A DNA stretch of 64,000 nucleotides from Gaiellasilicea sp963745775 (lineage in GTDB: Bacteria > Actinomycetota > Thermoleophilia > Gaiellales > Gaiellaceae): assembly GCA_963745775.1 (NCBI GenBank), contig CAVUYY010000012.1:1-64000 (forward strand), in the 5' to 3' direction. Below the pieces are notes generated by a model. The model did no database searches. It was not told the origin of the DNA and worked only from the letters and a program-made list of their open reading frames with translations. This document shows, piece by piece, positions 62,285 through 64,000 of this stretch (positions are counted from its first letter, which is position 1; every line of letters starts with the position of its first letter). Position numbers and translations under genes: made by a program.

Positions 62285-64000
62285 TCGAACGGGCAGGCCC
62301 GACGGTGCTCGTCGTCGCCGCCTGCCTCGGGTTGGCGGTCTCGAACGCATACCGGTCTCCCGGATTGGAGCTGGTCGTTCTCCTCCCGGCAGGCGCTGCT
62401 CTGCTCGTCGCCGCTGTCGGGCTCTCGCGTCGGGCGCGCTTGCCGACGTTCGTCCTCGTGCTCGCACTCGTCGGCTGGTGGTGGGGAAGCGCTCGACTCG
62501 AAGCTCTCGACCGGAGCGTTCTCGCCTCCCACGTCGGCCGCTCGAGCGAGGCCGAAGTCGTGATCACCGGACCGGCCAGGAGAACGCGATTCACGCTGCG
62601 GATGCCGGCTGATGCACGTCGCTTCGCATCGGAGCGGGTGGGGGAGCCCGTCCTCCTCGAGCTGCCGCTCGGTCGATCCCCGCCCCAGGGCTCGATCCTC
62701 GCCTTGCAAACGACGGTCGTCGCGCCGCGCTCGTCCGAGAGCGGCTTCGACGAGCGGGGCTGGCTTGCGCGGCGCGGCGTCCACGTGATTCTCCGCGGCC
62801 GGGACTGGCGCGTGGTCGGACACCGCGGCGGGATCGGTGGGCTCTCCGACCGGCTGCGTGGACACGTGGCCCGCTCGATCGCGCCTGGACTCGAGGGCGA
62901 GCGTCGCGCCGTGCTGGCCGGGATCGTGCTCGGCGAGGACGAGGGTCTCTCCGAGGAGCTCCAGGCCAGCTTCAAGGCGGCCGGCCTCTATCACCTGCTC
63001 GCCGTGTCCGGGCAGAACGTCGCCTTCCTGGCCGGCGCCGTGCTCGTGCTCGCCTATCTCCTCGGGATCTCGCGCCTGCCCGCCGAAGGGGTGGCGATCG
63101 GCGCGATCGTCGCGTACGTGCTCGCGGTCGGCTGGCAGCCGTCGGTGGTTCGCGCCGGGGTCGCCGGCGTGCTCGCCTCGCTCGCCTGGCTGGCCTCGCG
63201 CCCACGCGATCGCTGGCACTTCATGGCGCTGGGCGCCGCCGTTCTCCTCGCGTGGACGCCGGCGACGCTCTTCGAGCCGGGTTTCCAGCTCTCGTTCGCA
63301 GCCGTGGCGGCGATCTTCCTCCTCGTCCCGCGTCTGAGCAACGTCCTCGAGGGCTATCCCATCCCCGGCTGGCTCCGAGACGCACTGGCGATCTCGATCG
63401 CCTGCGGTGTGGCGACGGCGCCGATCCTCTGGCTCCAGTTCGGCTCCATCCAGGTCTATGCGCTCCTCGCGAACGCACTGGTAACCCTCGCGATCGGGCC
63501 GTTGCTCGGGATCGCTCTCCTCGGCACGCTGCTCGAGCCGATCCTCCCGTCCGCCACGGTCGCACTCGCCTGGCTCAACGGCTGGCTGGCCGCGTACATC
63601 GCGGCGTGCGCGCGGATCGTGGGCGGCCTGCCGCTCGCGGAGACGTCGTCGGGGCTCGCGGTCGCAGCGTTGCTCCTCGGCCCAGTCGCAACTCTCTTGC
63701 TGCGGCGCTTGCCGCCGTGGCGCCGGCCGCTTGCGCTTGCTTGCGTCGCCGCCGCGCTCCCGGCGCTCCTCCTCTGGCTGCTCTGGCCCTCACGTCCGCC
63801 CGCACCGCCGGAGGGCCTGAGGATCACCGTCCTCGACGTCGGCCAGGGAGACTCGATCCTCGTCCAGGTGCCGGAGGGCTCGATCCTCGTCGACCAAGGG
63901 CCGCCGGAGGCACGCGTCGACCGGCAGCTACGGGAGCTCGGGGTCCGGCGGCTCTCGGCCCTCGTGCTCACAGACGGCCAGCGCGACCACACGGGTGGCG
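62281..64000 (+). CDS. comEC: DNA uptake channel ComEC (3' end beyond the window)
   Basis: At least 573 residues visible from GTG 62281, no stop before the window end. An N-terminal OB-like DUF4131 region (ITGPARRTRFTLRMPADARR) is followed by the competence domain: AVSGQNVAFLAGAVLVLAYL, SVVRAGVAGVLASLAWLASR, FEPGFQLSFAAVAAIFLLVP, and polytopic helices. The C-terminal metallo-beta-lactamase-like domain begins ITVLDVGQGDSILVQVPEGS. Its metal motif as seen reads LTDGQRDHTGG, where HxHxDH is expected, so the first His is replaced. It forms the channel for single-stranded DNA import with ComEA. Confidence 0.93.
   Translation, partial: MIERAGPTVLVVAACLGLAVSNAYRSPGLELVVLLPAGAALLVAAVGLSRRARLPTFVLVLALVGWWWGSARLEALDRSVLASHVGRSSEAEVVITGPARRTRFTLRMPADARRFASERVGEPVLLELPLGRSPPQGSILALQTTVVAPRSSESGFDERGWLARRGVHVILRGRDWRVVGHRGGIGGLSDRLRGHVARSIAPGLEGERRAVLAGIVLGEDEGLSEELQASFKAAGLYHLLAVSGQNVAFLAGAVLVLAYLLGISRLPAEGVAIGAIVAYVLAVGWQPSVVRAGVAGVLASLAWLASRPRDRWHFMALGAAVLLAWTPATLFEPGFQLSFAAVAAIFLLVPRLSNVLEGYPIPGWLRDALAISIACGVATAPILWLQFGSIQVYALLANALVTLAIGPLLGIALLGTLLEPILPSATVALAWLNGWLAAYIAACARIVGGLPLAETSSGLAVAALLLGPVATLLLRRLPPWRRPLALACVAAALPALLLWLLWPSRPPAPPEGLRITVLDVGQGDSILVQVPEGSILVDQGPPEARVDRQLRELGVRRLSALVLTDGQRDHTGG

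Overview
The window is about 64 kb of very GC-rich DNA. Its genes are tightly packed and often overlap by 1-4 bases (ATGA, GTGA, TTGA or TGATG junctions), GTG and TTG starts are common, and codons end mostly in G or C. A fused FbiC (F420 synthesis), an F420-type luciferase-like oxidoreductase, a DUF6285/phosphotransferase pair, secreted PD40/Ig/RTX proteins and many acyl-CoA dehydrogenases suggest an actinobacterium, probably of the class Thermoleophilia (Gaiellales or Solirubrobacterales). No rRNA, tRNA, CRISPR array, insertion sequence or phage gene was seen. No stretch longer than 300 bases lacks a gene.

Layout. 1-3230: choline-kinase-like protein and dimethylglycine/sarcosine dehydrogenase. 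3227-5653: two-component genes and an NrtR-like regulator. 5685-9304: BMP lipoprotein, a bacterial lysyl oxidase and a class III aminotransferase. 9408-12967: ABC exporter of the MacB/FtsX type. 13069-20490: HMG-CoA lyase, CoA transferase, DedA, small membrane protein, RmlD-like reductase, adenylate cyclase, DUF255 thioredoxin protein, acetyltransferase. 20585-24967: substrate-binding protein, acyl-CoA dehydrogenase, thiolase, APH(6)-like kinase. 24950-28974 (minus): phosphatase, NadR with an unusual leader, DUF6285, kinase, F420 oxidoreductase. 29006-30819: ECF sigma factor with a membrane-anchored beta-propeller. 30897-38467 (minus): a nine-gene acyl-CoA catabolic operon. 38495-42722: three-gene oxidoreductase operon and a divergent acyl-CoA dehydrogenase. 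42779-45934: large cyclase/AAA/TPR regulator. 45998-47554 (minus): fatty-acid desaturase and a deiodinase-like protein with an in-frame TGA. 47634-52313: complete branched-chain amino acid ABC transporter. 52374-54755: FbiC. 54769-57559: secreted repeat protein and an MBL-like protein. 57795-59054: lysA. 59049-61607: leuS behind a candidate attenuator. 61706-64000: comEA and comEC (cut by the window end).

The general theme is oxidation of acyl-CoAs and amino acids: five acyl-CoA dehydrogenases, thiolase, enoyl-CoA hydratase, two SDRs, acyl-CoA ligase, HMG-CoA lyase, CoA transferase and amino acid uptake.

The observations most worth following up are: (1) a deiodinase/thioredoxin-fold protein whose TGA sits exactly at the selenocysteine position of deiodinases, followed by a hairpin at bacterial SECIS distance; (2) a leuS leader with a six-codon peptide containing tandem CTT Leu codons and a textbook terminator; (3) a lysyl oxidase retaining the copper histidines and both cofactor-forming residues; (4) a structured leader plus 20-codon ORF before nadR; (5) a recurring -10-like hexamer 6-8 bases before start codons, pointing to leaderless transcription.

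At least 17 single-base shifts interrupt otherwise well conserved genes. They occur in both directions, several in short homopolymers, so they look like sequencing or assembly errors. I annotate each such gene as one CDS with the shift noted.
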